Shown here: in pieces, positions 25,401 through 33,795 of the stretch
Numbering within the stretch: the first letter of the stretch is position 1
How the letters are laid out: each line of letters begins with the position of its first letter
NCBI GenBank assembly: GCA_052033915.1
Contig: JBPOJF010000011.1
Location: 39,203 to 103,202 of the forward strand
Origin: CALMZY01 sp052033915
GTDB lineage: Bacteria; Verrucomicrobiota; Kiritimatiellia; CAIQIC01; JAGNIJ01
Length of the DNA stretch: 64,000 bases
Direction of reading: 5' to 3'
Made by a program: the position numbers and the translations under genes
The notes under the pieces: generated by a model
Told to the model about the DNA's origin: nothing
What the model saw: only the letters and a program-made list of their open reading frames with translations
Database searches by the model: none

Positions 25401-28400
25401 GAACCGATCTGAACGGGCGCGCGCGGATCGTGGCCGATACCGTCGATATAGGCGCGTGCGAGTTCGACGCCGGCGGATTGACCGGCGCGTTGAGCGCGGC
25501 CTGCTCGGCCTCGTGGACGCAGGTATGCGTCGGATTCTCCGCGCCGTTCCTGACGGATCTGCAGGGCGATGTCCAGGGCTTCGTCTGGGATTGGGGCGAC
25601 GGAGATCAGACAGTGAACGCCGCGCTGACCCGCCACGCGTATGCGACGACCGGGACCTACCAGGTGGTCCTGCGCGCGACCAACGGCGCCTCGTCCGCCG
25701 CCGCGACCGTGACGGTGGTGGTGACGGCGATGACGCTGTACGTCGCGCCGACCGGCGCGCACGTCCCGCCGTTTGCGTCGTGGGCGAATGCCGCGACGAC
25801 GATCCAGGCGGCGGTCAATGCAAGCGTCCCCGGCGCGCTCATTCTGGTGACCAACGGCGTCTATGCCATAGGCAGCGCCTCGAACTATCCCGCAGGCGTG
25901 ACGACGCTCGTGACCCGCGCGGCCGTTCATCGGCCGGTGACGGTGCGGAGCGTGAACGGGCCGGCCGTCACGACGATCCGGGGGGCGTGGGATCCGCTGC
26001 GGACCAATGGGGCAGGCGCGGTCCGCTGCCTGTACCTGACGAACGGAGCGGCCGTCGCGGGGTTCACGCTGACCGGCGGCGCGACGGCGTCGAACGGCAC
26101 GATCGAGACGGCGCGATCCGCCGGCGGCGTGTGGTGCGAGGGGCCCGACGCGGTTCTTTCAAACTGCGTGATCGCGGGGAATGTCTCCGCGTACCACGCG
26201 GGCGGCCTGTACGGCGGGACCTGCTTTGACTGCACGTTGACGAGCAATCGCACATGGTTCTACGGCGGCGGCGCGAGACGGAGCGTCCTTGTGCGGTGTC
26301 GCGTCGAAGCGAATGCTTCCCAGACCGGCGCCGGAACGCACGAGAGCGAGTCGCACAACTGCATCTACCGGGGCAACGCGGCCAACTCCGGCGGGGCGGT
26401 GTGTTACGGGACGCTCTACAACTGCGTTCTGACCGGCAACCGCGCGATCTTCGGAGGGGGCGGCGCTTCCTACGCGACGCTGATCAACTGCACGGTCGTG
26501 AACAACACGGGAGGCGGCGTTGACCACGGCACGGTCGTCAACAGCATCGTCTATCACAATACCGCGGATGGCGCGGCCAACGTCAGCGACGCCTCAATGA
26601 CGAATTCGTGCGCCACGCCCGCGCCGGTACACGGCGGGGCGATGGACAAGTATCCGCGGCTCGCCAGCCTCGAGGAACCGCGGCTGATGGAAGCCTCGCC
26701 GTGCATCGACGCGGGCGAGAATCAGCCGTGGATGATCGGCGCAAACGATTTGGCGGGCTGCGCGCGCATTCAGAATGGGCGGGTGGACATCGGCGCGTAC
26801 GAGGCGAGCGCATGGACGGGTTCGCTGACGGCCGCCTGCACCGCGGACCGCGCGTCGGTTGCCGTCGGCTTCCATGTGACGTTCACGGCCGATGCGCGCG
26901 GCAACGCGCAGGGGTTCCGGTGGTCGTGGGGCGACGGCACGGGGACGAACAACCTCGTGATCGCGCGGCACGCGTTCAGCGCGCCGGGCACGTACCACGT
27001 GGGCCTGGTCGCGAGCAATCTCACGGGCTCTGCCGGCGCGACCGTCACCGTCGAGGTGGTCGCACAACCCGTGCATTACGTGTCCCTTTCCGGCGGACAC
27101 GTGCCGCCCTACGACAGTTGGGCGAACGCGGCGACGACGATTCAGGCGGCGGTGGACGCATCCACCGTGCCGGGCGCGCTGGTCCTCGTGACCAACGGCG
27201 TGTACGAGACGGGTTACGCGACCAACTACGGCGGCATGGCGGCGCGCGTGGCGGTTCACAAGCCCGTGGAAATTCGCAGTGTGAACGGGCCGGCGGAGAC
27301 GTTCATCAAGGGGCGGATCGGCGGGGGGCCGATCCGCGCCGTATACCTGACCGACTGCGCGACGCTATCGGGTTTTTCCGTCAGCAGCGGCGCCACGATA
27401 TCCGCGAAAAATGGCGGCGGCGTGTTGTGCGGCGGCGCCGACGCGGTGATCTCCAACTGCGTCATCAGCGGCTGCTCCGCCGCCTACGCGGGCGGCGGCG
27501 TCTCGGGAGGGACCGTGTTCAACAGCCTGATCGTCAGCAATCAGACGGGGCTGGATGGCGGCGGCGTGGCGGGCGCGACGGTATACGACAGCCTCGTGCA
27601 GGGGAATTTTGCGGGCTTTGGGGGCGGGTCGGCCTGGGGTCGGCTGGTTCGATGCGACGTGGTCGGCAACCGCGCGTTGCATTACGGTGGTGGCGTGGAG
27701 ATGGGGCAACTGGAGAACTGCGTCGTTCGCCACAACCACGCGGGCGAGGACGGCGGCGGCTCGTTCCGCTCCACGATGTACAACACGCTGGTCTACAGCA
27801 ACTGGTGTCAGGACCAGGCGGGTGGCACGTTCGAGGGAGAACTGTACAACTGCACGGTTGTCGGCAACGTCGCGCAGAACGCGGGAGGCGGTTCGGACGA
27901 CTCCGCGCTCTACAACTGCATTGTGTACTACAACCACGCGCGGCGCGCCTCGAATCATAACGGCGGCATTTTCCATCGCGTCTGCACGTCGCCCCGGCCG
28001 CCCGGCGAGGGAAATATCGATTCGCCGCCGGGGATTCAGAGTTTCAGCAACGCGCGGCTCCTGCCCGGTTCTCCGTGCATCGACTCCGGTATCGCCGGCT
28101 CGTGGGCCTCCGGCGCGGTCGATCTGGCCGGTCGGGCGCGGGTTTCCGGCGCGACGCCGGATATCGGCGCGTACGAGTTTCACGCCGGCTCGCAGACGGG
28201 CGCGCTGACGGCTCTGCCGTGGGTGCGCTGGACGAACGTCGCGACGGGTTGCGCGACGACGTTCCGCTCGGAGTTCACCGGCGACGCGACGGGCTTCGGC
28301 TGGTCGTGGGGCGACGGGACATCCGGCGGGACCAACGACCTTGTTCTCTCGCACGCCTTCGCGACGGCGGGTGTGTACAACGTGGTGCTGTGGGCAACCA

Positions 28401-30010
28401 ACCTGGCTCAGTCCACGGCGGGCACCGTAACGGTGAACGTTGTCGAGCAGCCGATCCACTATGTCTCGCTGTCAGGCGGGAACGTTGAGCCGTACAGCAG
28501 TTGGAGCAACGCGGCCACGACGATCCAGGCCGCGGTGGATGCGGCCGCTGTGCCGGGCGCGCTGGTGCTGGTGACCAACGGCGTGTATGAGACCGGGAGT
28601 CGCAAGGGCTATCCCACGGGCATGGTGCTCGCCGCGCGCGTGTGCATCGACAAGCCGGTCATTGTGCGCAGCGTGAACGGGCCGGAGGTCACGATCATCA
28701 AGGGCAAGGGGCCGCTCGGCGACTCCGCGATCCGCTGCGTGGTGATGTCCGGCGATGCCATGCTGGCCGGGTTTACCATGACGACCGGGATGACGCGAAA
28801 GGTGTCCGACGACGAATATGAATCAAGCGGCGCGGCCGCGTGGTGTATGCATCCCGATGCGACGATTTCGAACTGCGTGCTCGTCAATAACACCGCGCAT
28901 TATCTCGCGGGGGGCGTGAGCGACGGGACGCTCGTTGACTGCGTGGTCGTCAGCAACAGCGCCGTGTGGTTCGGCGGCGGCGCGTTTTATTCACGCCTTC
29001 GCAATTGCCGGGTGGAAGACAATTCCGCGATGTACGGCGGCGGTGTGTATGCCTCCGACATTGAACGATGCGTGATCTTCCACAACAACGCGGCGCGCGG
29101 CGGCGGCGCGTACCTGGCGGACATCCGCAACTCCGTCCTGTACGGCAACGAGGCGTACCAGGGCGGCGGAGCGTACGGCGGACACATGTACAATTGCACC
29201 GTGACCGGCAACCTCGGGACCAACGGCGCCGGTGTGCGCTCGGTGGCGGCGCTCAACAGCATCGTTTATGGGAACTCCGACATCGTCGGAGCCGCCAATA
29301 ACTGGGGGACGAGCGTCTCCATGACGAACTGCTGCACCACGCCCGATCCCGGCGGGACGGGCAACATTGCGGCCGATCCGCTGTTCTGCGACCCCGGTAT
29401 GGGCCGCGGCGATTCGTATGTGCCCGGCAACCTGCATCTGCGGCCGGGCTCGCCCTGTCTCAACGCCGGAACGAACGAGCCCTGGATGGCCGGCGCGACG
29501 GACCTCGACGGTATGCCGCGCATCGCCGACGGCATCGTGGATATGGGCGCCTACGAAGCGACGCCGTACGGGTCCGATCTCGACGGCGACGGCCTGCCGG
29601 ACTGGTGGGAAATGCTTTACTTCCAAACCTATACGAACGCCGCGCCGGACGGCGACGACGACATGGATCAACTCGACAACCTCGGCGAGTTCAGCGCCGG
29701 GACCTGCCCGACCAACGAGGACACCGACGGCGATCATTTCTTCGACGGCGACGAGGTGCTGGCGGGAACGCAGGCCACGAACAGCGCGTCATTCCTCGGC
29801 TTCACGCATCTCTCTCGCGCGTCGACGACCGGCGTCGTTGTCCGCTGGCAGAGCGTGGCCGGAAAGCGATATCGGTTGATGCAGAACTCGCAGCCGGTCA
29901 CGGGCACATGGTCGCTGATCGTCGGCTCCGTCACCGCCGTACCGCCGCAGAACGTGTACACGGATAACGCGGCGATCGGTCCGCGGCTGTACCGCGTCGA
30001 ACTGGAGTAG
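22466..30010 (+). CDS. Giant exported protein with five right-handed beta-helix blocks and four PKD domains
   Basis: 2514 residues from the ATG at 22466; signal peptide MRARLVTLTCFLFSVAVAQA then AVWYVSP. Five tandem blocks begin at about 22529, 23864, 25736, 27071 and 28454 with xYVSxxGxxxxxxxxWxxAxTxIQAAV. Each continues with VLVTNGxYxTG and VRSVNGPxxTxI. A long Gly/Asn-rich beta-helix (GNSAxxxGGGxYxGxxxNCxV) and CIDAG...DLxGxxR...DIGAYEF follow. Blocks 1-4 are each followed by a PKD domain (FxWSWGDG...HAFATAGxYxVVL). The C-terminus has a calcium-binding DLDGDGLPDWWE and DTDGDHFFDGDE pair and a last beta domain. Block 2 is longer. No autotransporter barrel or sorting motif is visible. Such proteins bind or degrade polysaccharide, or act as adhesins; no catalytic motif can be assigned. 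Confidence 0.9.
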   Translation: MRARLVTLTCFLFSVAVAQAAVWYVSPSGSDAADGTNWATAKATIQAGVNAAAAGDTVLVTNGWYETGGQKASGSSLTNRVCVTQAVAVVSVNGPEVTTIAGRATNGGLAVRGVYLSNGAVLHGFTVTRGATRTSGSYLDMCAGGILCVAGTNVVVSNCVIAGNSAASMGGGIYDGLVVNCTLASNAAPYGGGCSLSVVRDSQVRGNSADSYGGGGYGAAFWNCMIVSNAATEEGGGVYDSTAVNCLLTGNAARYGGGGVYGYLYGCTVVGNTAREMGGGAIAANARNSILYHNSAPEASNDYANTLSFCCTAPPVAGEGNLDADPMLLCRANPRLRAGSPCIDAGTNLPWVIGGQDLADRPRLIGERLDLGAYEFQEDGATGVISAAIGVPWTNAAVLFPTPFQADIQGEAVGFAWSWGDGGAVANEERVEHAFATAGVYQVVLTASNRTVTAAATVTVTVVENAVYYVSPGAGHVSPFTNWSDAATDIQSAVDVAAAGGRVLVSNGTYSTGGAAGYPASSRLTNRVAIYRPMTVQSVNGPDVTFIVGRRDAATNGPAAVRGVYLADGASLIGFTVTNGATLAGGNLTNELSGAGILCAGSGCTISNCVVRNGIAKGGGGGVWGGRLWNSLVMANAASNGAGAYGASLVDSILERNSARHSGGGAYGGTLSGCMVTGNYANGWGGGLWGGTCSNGALVDNRGDSGGGGAYRSLLVDCSLSSNISKWGSGGGLSGGIASNCVFSSNWARDGGGACESALFNCVLSNNTSAGFGGGAYGCAVRACTLVGNWGTQGGGARSCTVDCSRIEGNRAWEYGGGTMHGVVRDSTLAGNRSEEVGGGASFGTLYRCVIRDNEAVESGGGEYYAALENCAVIGNHSGVGGGGYYGTFTNCTVVGNSALDCGGTYAAKVKNSIVYFNQAPGNSNHVSCSFSSSCAAPPAVGEGNLDADPQLVSFGNPRLLPGSPCIDAGTNLPGQSSGTDLNGRARIVADTVDIGACEFDAGGLTGALSAACSASWTQVCVGFSAPFLTDLQGDVQGFVWDWGDGDQTVNAALTRHAYATTGTYQVVLRATNGASSAAATVTVVVTAMTLYVAPTGAHVPPFASWANAATTIQAAVNASVPGALILVTNGVYAIGSASNYPAGVTTLVTRAAVHRPVTVRSVNGPAVTTIRGAWDPLRTNGAGAVRCLYLTNGAAVAGFTLTGGATASNGTIETARSAGGVWCEGPDAVLSNCVIAGNVSAYHAGGLYGGTCFDCTLTSNRTWFYGGGARRSVLVRCRVEANASQTGAGTHESESHNCIYRGNAANSGGAVCYGTLYNCVLTGNRAIFGGGGASYATLINCTVVNNTGGGVDHGTVVNSIVYHNTADGAANVSDASMTNSCATPAPVHGGAMDKYPRLASLEEPRLMEASPCIDAGENQPWMIGANDLAGCARIQNGRVDIGAYEASAWTGSLTAACTADRASVAVGFHVTFTADARGNAQGFRWSWGDGTGTNNLVIARHAFSAPGTYHVGLVASNLTGSAGATVTVEVVAQPVHYVSLSGGHVPPYDSWANAATTIQAAVDASTVPGALVLVTNGVYETGYATNYGGMAARVAVHKPVEIRSVNGPAETFIKGRIGGGPIRAVYLTDCATLSGFSVSSGATISAKNGGGVLCGGADAVISNCVISGCSAAYAGGGVSGGTVFNSLIVSNQTGLDGGGVAGATVYDSLVQGNFAGFGGGSAWGRLVRCDVVGNRALHYGGGVEMGQLENCVVRHNHAGEDGGGSFRSTMYNTLVYSNWCQDQAGGTFEGELYNCTVVGNVAQNAGGGSDDSALYNCIVYYNHARRASNHNGGIFHRVCTSPRPPGEGNIDSPPGIQSFSNARLLPGSPCIDSGIAGSWASGAVDLAGRARVSGATPDIGAYEFHAGSQTGALTALPWVRWTNVATGCATTFRSEFTGDATGFGWSWGDGTSGGTNDLVLSHAFATAGVYNVVLWATNLAQSTAGTVTVNVVEQPIHYVSLSGGNVEPYSSWSNAATTIQAAVDAAAVPGALVLVTNGVYETGSRKGYPTGMVLAARVCIDKPVIVRSVNGPEVTIIKGKGPLGDSAIRCVVMSGDAMLAGFTMTTGMTRKVSDDEYESSGAAAWCMHPDATISNCVLVNNTAHYLAGGVSDGTLVDCVVVSNSAVWFGGGAFYSRLRNCRVEDNSAMYGGGVYASDIERCVIFHNNAARGGGAYLADIRNSVLYGNEAYQGGGAYGGHMYNCTVTGNLGTNGAGVRSVAALNSIVYGNSDIVGAANNWGTSVSMTNCCTTPDPGGTGNIAADPLFCDPGMGRGDSYVPGNLHLRPGSPCLNAGTNEPWMAGATDLDGMPRIADGIVDMGAYEATPYGSDLDGDGLPDWWEMLYFQTYTNAAPDGDDDMDQLDNLGEFSAGTCPTNEDTDGDHFFDGDEVLAGTQATNSASFLGFTHLSRASTTGVVVRWQSVAGKRYRLMQNSQPVTGTWSLIVGSVTAVPPQNVYTDNAAIGPRLYRVELE

Positions 30011-30121
30011 GGCGATATCCGAGTCGCATTTCCTTGTCCATCGCGACGGCGGAAACTTGCTTGTGCTTTTTCCCAAACCTTGGAACATTCCGCCTGCACA
30101 TAGAAATCAAGGAGCTGAACC

Positions 30122-31750
30122 ATGGCACGCCGAAAGAATTTGAAAAGCTATCCCGAATGGAAAGCGCTCAAGGCGCATTTCGATCAGATCAAGGATGTCC
30201 ACATGCGGACGCTGTTCGCGGAGGACCCGGAGCGCGGAACGCGCTTCACGCTCGAGGCGGGCGATATTTTCGCGGACTACTCGAAGAACCGCGTCAACGC
30301 GGAGACAATGAGGCTCCTCGCGGCGCTGGCGAACGCGGTGGATCTCCGGCAGGCGATCGACGACATGTTCACCGGCCGGAAGATCAACGAGACGGAGAAT
30401 CGCGCGGTCCTGCATGTCGCGCTCCGCAATCGCTCCAACACGCCGATCCGGGTGGACGGCAAGGACGTCATGCCCGAAGTCAACGCGGTCCTCGACAAGA
30501 TGGCCGACTTCTCGCGCCGCGTGCGGTCCGGGGAGTGGAAGGGGCACACGGGCAAGCCGATCCGGAACATCGTCAATATCGGCATCGGCGGGTCGGACCT
30601 CGGGCCGGTCATGGCGTATGAGGCGCTGAAGCCGTACAGCGACCGCAAGCTGACGGTGCGGTTCGTGTCCAACGTGGACGGCACGCACATGGCCGAAGCG
30701 ACGCGCGATCTGGATCCGTCGGAAACGCTGTTCATCGCGGCGTCCAAGACGTTCACGACGCAGGAGACGATGACGAACGCGGAGTCCGCGAAGGCGTGGC
30801 TGCTGAAGGCGCTGGGCGATCCGGCGGCGGTCGCAAAGCATTTCGCGGCGCTCTCGACGAATGCGGCGAAAGTGTCGGCGTTCGGAATCGATACGGCGAA
30901 CATGTTCGAGTTCTGGGACTGGGTCGGCGGGCGGTATTCCCTGCCGTCGGCGATCGGACTGCCGCTGATGATCGCGATCGGGCCGGAGCATTTCATTGCG
31001 ATGCTGGAGGGCTATCACGCGATGGACCGGCATTTCGCGGAGACGCCGTTCGAGAAGAATCTTCCGGTAACGCTCGCGCTGCTGGGGGTCTGGTACAACA
31101 ACTTCTTCGGCGCGGAGACACAGGCGATCCTGCCGTACGACCAGTACCTGAGCCGGTTCGCGGCGTACTTCCAGCAGGGGGATATGGAGAGCAACGGCAA
31201 GTATGTTTCGAAGCGCGGGAAGAAGGTGAATTACCAGACCGGCCCGGTCATCTGGGGCGAGCCGGGCACGAACGGCCAGCATGCGTTCTACCAGCTCATT
31301 CACCAGGGCACGAAGCTGATCCCGTGCGACTTCATCGGATTCTGCAAGTCGCAGAATCCGATCAGCGATCACCACGACAAGCTGATGTCGAACTTCTTTG
31401 CGCAGACCGAGGCGCTCGCGTTTGGGAAGACGGAAGAGCAGGTGCGGGCCGAGGGCGTGTCGGGACGGCTGGTCGCGCACAAGGTGTTCGAGGGCAACCG
31501 GCCGACGAACACCATCCTGGCGCAGAAGCTGACGCCGCGGGCGCTGGGCCAGCTTATCGCCATGTACGAGCACAAGATTTTCGTGCAGGGCGTGATCTGG
31601 GACATCTACTCCTTCGACCAGTGGGGCGTGGAACTCGGCAAGGCGCTGGCGAACCGGATCCTGCCGGAACTGAAGTCCGCGACGGAGCCGGATTTGAAGC
31701 ACGATTCTTCGACCAATGCGCTGATTCGGCGGTACAGGCAGGGGAAGTAG
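30122..31750 (+). CDS. pgi: Glucose-6-phosphate isomerase
   Basis: 542 residues, typical of the long form. GIGGSDLGPVMAYEAL (phosphate and sugar binding), VSNVDGTHMAEA, AASKTFTTQETM (SKTFTT phosphate loop) and GEPGTNGQHAFYQLIHQG with the catalytic His and Glu are all present. It interconverts glucose-6-phosphate and fructose-6-phosphate. AAGGAG lies 7 bases before the ATG. It follows the giant protein gene by 110 bases and converges on the lipoprotein gene with 3 bases between stops. Confidence 0.96.
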   Translation: MARRKNLKSYPEWKALKAHFDQIKDVHMRTLFAEDPERGTRFTLEAGDIFADYSKNRVNAETMRLLAALANAVDLRQAIDDMFTGRKINETENRAVLHVALRNRSNTPIRVDGKDVMPEVNAVLDKMADFSRRVRSGEWKGHTGKPIRNIVNIGIGGSDLGPVMAYEALKPYSDRKLTVRFVSNVDGTHMAEATRDLDPSETLFIAASKTFTTQETMTNAESAKAWLLKALGDPAAVAKHFAALSTNAAKVSAFGIDTANMFEFWDWVGGRYSLPSAIGLPLMIAIGPEHFIAMLEGYHAMDRHFAETPFEKNLPVTLALLGVWYNNFFGAETQAILPYDQYLSRFAAYFQQGDMESNGKYVSKRGKKVNYQTGPVIWGEPGTNGQHAFYQLIHQGTKLIPCDFIGFCKSQNPISDHHDKLMSNFFAQTEALAFGKTEEQVRAEGVSGRLVAHKVFEGNRPTNTILAQKLTPRALGQLIAMYEHKIFVQGVIWDIYSFDQWGVELGKALANRILPELKSATEPDLKHDSSTNALIRRYRQGK

Positions 31751-31753
31751 CGA

Positions 31754-32233
31754 TCACTTCCACTTCAGCGAGAGCCGGTTCACGGCGATGGCGTGCCGGC
31801 GTTTGCCTTCGGCAATCCGGTAGCCGGCCCGGAGGGTGATCCGGTTCCTGCCGGCTTTGAGAACGCCTGCGGGGATCTCCGCGGTGTACGTGTCCAGCCG
31901 CCACTCCGAATGGATCGGACAGACCCATTCCCGGAGGAAGCGGCCGTTCACGTACAGGCCGAGGCTCTGGCTCCGGTCATTGAGGTAGTAGGGGACAGCC
32001 GTGATTTCGATGTCGGCGGCGGTCGCGGACTCCAGCGTGACCCAGATGTCGGCTTCGAGATGGTCCATCCAGACGAAGCTGAAGCTCTCATTTCTCTCCG
32101 GACCCAGCCACCCGAACCCCAATTCAACCTGGGCTGGCGGCGCGATCATATCAATGACGAGATCCTGGATCGGAGCGGAAGGGGCCGGTCCGCAGGCGCA
32201 CAGGAACACAATGAGGTACAGGTATTTGCGCAT
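31754..32233 (-). CDS. Hypothetical lipoprotein with jelly-roll-like C-terminus
   Basis: 159 residues from the ATG at 32233. The signal segment MRKYLYLIVFLCACGP has a lipobox (LCAC/G), so a lipid-anchored protein is likely. The mature region contains beta-rich stretches with aromatic residues (SFVWMDHLEADIWVTLES, LYVNGRFLREW, AGRNRITLRAGY), which look like a carbohydrate-binding or beta-sandwich domain. I recognise no family. It converges on pgi and diverges from the TolC-like gene. Function unknown; cell-surface or periplasmic location is inferred from the lipobox. Confidence 0.65.
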   Translation of the reverse strand: MRKYLYLIVFLCACGPAPSAPIQDLVIDMIAPPAQVELGFGWLGPERNESFSFVWMDHLEADIWVTLESATAADIEITAVPYYLNDRSQSLGLYVNGRFLREWVCPIHSEWRLDTYTAEIPAGVLKAGRNRITLRAGYRIAEGKRRHAIAVNRLSLKWK

Positions 32234-32295
32234 CAGGGCGCCAGACATAGCACAGAAAGATTGAATCTGGAAACCGGAAACTGGAAACTGTCTCC

Positions 32296-33699
32296 ATGCG
32301 ACGCGTGTTACTCATCGCTCTAATCTCCGTGCCGGCGGTTCTTCCGGTGATGGCGCAGCAACCCCTCTCCCTTTCCCGTGCGATTGATGCGGCGCTCACA
32401 CAGAACCGCGATCTGGCCCGACTTGCGCTGGCGCTGGAGTCCGCGCTTCTGTCCCGCGAGGGCGCCGAGGCGGATTTCGCGGTGACCGTCAGGCCGGGCG
32501 GTTCGGTGAACCGGAATGACGATCGAACTGCCTACAACTACGGGGTTGAAGCGATCCGGAAGTTCTCCTGGGGCACGGACCTTTCGCTGGGAGGGAAGAT
32601 CGAGGATGCGGGCATCGAGGGCAGCGATGTGTCTAGACGGGACAGCGTGCGCGTACAGGTGTCCCAGCCGCTGTTCCGCTATGCCGGTCCGCTGGTGAAT
32701 CTCGACCCCCTGGTCAGCGCACGGAGCCGGGTGGCGGCGGCCCGCCGCAACGTGGAACTGAAAAAGACGGATCTCGTGCTCCAGGTGGTTGAAACGTACC
32801 TGAACATTCTTCGTCTCGAACGGCAACTGGAGGCGGAGAAAAAATCGCTTGAGCGGTCGGATGGCCTGCTCCGGCTGACTCAGGCGCGGGAAGCCCAGGG
32901 CCGGGTGAGCCGGGTTGACACGCTCCGCGTGGAACTCCAGCGGGGGCAGGCGGAAGGCCGCGTGACTTCCACGCAGGAACGTCTTTCCGCGGCCCGGCTG
33001 GATTTTTCGGAATTGATCGGGGGCGACGTGCAGGCGGTCTATACGTTGGAGCCCGCGCCGGACCTGGCGCTGGAGCCGCCCTCGGCGGAGGACGGGGTGC
33101 GCATTGCGCTCAGCAACCGGCTGGATTACGCACAGGTGTTGCAGGATTGCCGGGACGCCCGGCGCGGCGTGAGCGTGTCGCGCCGGTTTCTGCTGCCCGA
33201 CGTTCGCGTGGTTTCCCGCTACGAAAAATTCGGCGAGGGGGCGACGGCGTCCGAGGCTTCGGATTTGAGCGAGGACCAGTGGTTTGTCGGACTCCAGGCG
33301 TCCACCGACCTTCCGATGCGGCAGGCAAGGATATCGTACAAGCAGTCGGCGGTCAGCGAACAGCGCGCGCGGGAGGATGTCGATATTTCGGAGGTGTTCG
33401 TCCGGAGACAAGTGCAGCAGCAGTTGCTGGCGTTCGACAGGGCGAAGGCCGAAGTCGTCATCGCGGAGAAGAACCTGGACGCGGCCGCGAGCCGCGTGCG
33501 GCTTGCGCGGCGCCTGTTCGAGGTGGGGCGCAGCGACAATTTCTCCGTGACGGATGCGGAGGAGGCGTTCCGCGCGGCGGAGAACACGTTTTTCTCCGCG
33601 CGGGCCGAGGCATCCACCGCCGCGTACCGGTTGCTCAGGGTGTTGGGCTTGCTGATCGAGTATCCGGAGGATTTGAAGCCGAAGCCCCTTCAGGCCTGA
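32296..33699 (+). CDS. TolC-type outer membrane efflux protein
   Basis: 467 residues. Signal peptide (MRRVLLIALISVPAVLPVMA). The body is two OEP repeats with long alpha-helical regions (RVAAARRNVELKKTDLVLQVVETYLNILRLERQLEAEKKSLER; ALLSREGAEADFAV; VAGRLARRLFEVGRSDNFSV-like) and the GRVSRVDTLRVELQRGQAEGR spacing typical of TolC. It forms the outer-membrane channel for the transporter encoded next. Starts right after a short GGAAACT array and has no clear Shine-Dalgarno site. Order is TolC, adaptor, ATPase, permease. Confidence 0.9.
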   Translation: MRRVLLIALISVPAVLPVMAQQPLSLSRAIDAALTQNRDLARLALALESALLSREGAEADFAVTVRPGGSVNRNDDRTAYNYGVEAIRKFSWGTDLSLGGKIEDAGIEGSDVSRRDSVRVQVSQPLFRYAGPLVNLDPLVSARSRVAAARRNVELKKTDLVLQVVETYLNILRLERQLEAEKKSLERSDGLLRLTQAREAQGRVSRVDTLRVELQRGQAEGRVTSTQERLSAARLDFSELIGGDVQAVYTLEPAPDLALEPPSAEDGVRIALSNRLDYAQVLQDCRDARRGVSVSRRFLLPDVRVVSRYEKFGEGATASEASDLSEDQWFVGLQASTDLPMRQARISYKQSAVSEQRAREDVDISEVFVRRQVQQQLLAFDRAKAEVVIAEKNLDAAASRVRLARRLFEVGRSDNFSVTDAEEAFRAAENTFFSARAEASTAAYRLLRVLGLLIEYPEDLKPKPLQA

Positions 33700-33711
33700 C
33701 CGTTTGGCCAT

Positions 33712-33772
33712 GACAGAATCGTTTGCGGCAGAGTCGGCGGGAGGGTAGGCTTCCCGGCGGGATGATTCTGTC
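33712..33772. repeat. Palindromic ATGATTCTGTC-type element, copy 2
   Basis: GACAGAATC (33712-33720) and GATTCTGTC (33764-33772) are exact inverted arms around 43 bases that contain their own GGGA/TCCC pairing. It lies between the TolC-like gene and the adaptor. The arms match those at 18646-18678. Confidence 0.55.
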
Positions 33773-33795
33773 GGGCATGATTGAAGAACGCTAAC

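Noticed and set aside
23018..25930. Long Arg-rich frames opposite the giant protein
   Set aside because: They mirror Gly/Asn-rich beta-helix codons; no start signal or motif.
30107..31702. 531-residue open frame opposite pgi
   Set aside because: pgi motifs and Shine-Dalgarno support the plus strand.
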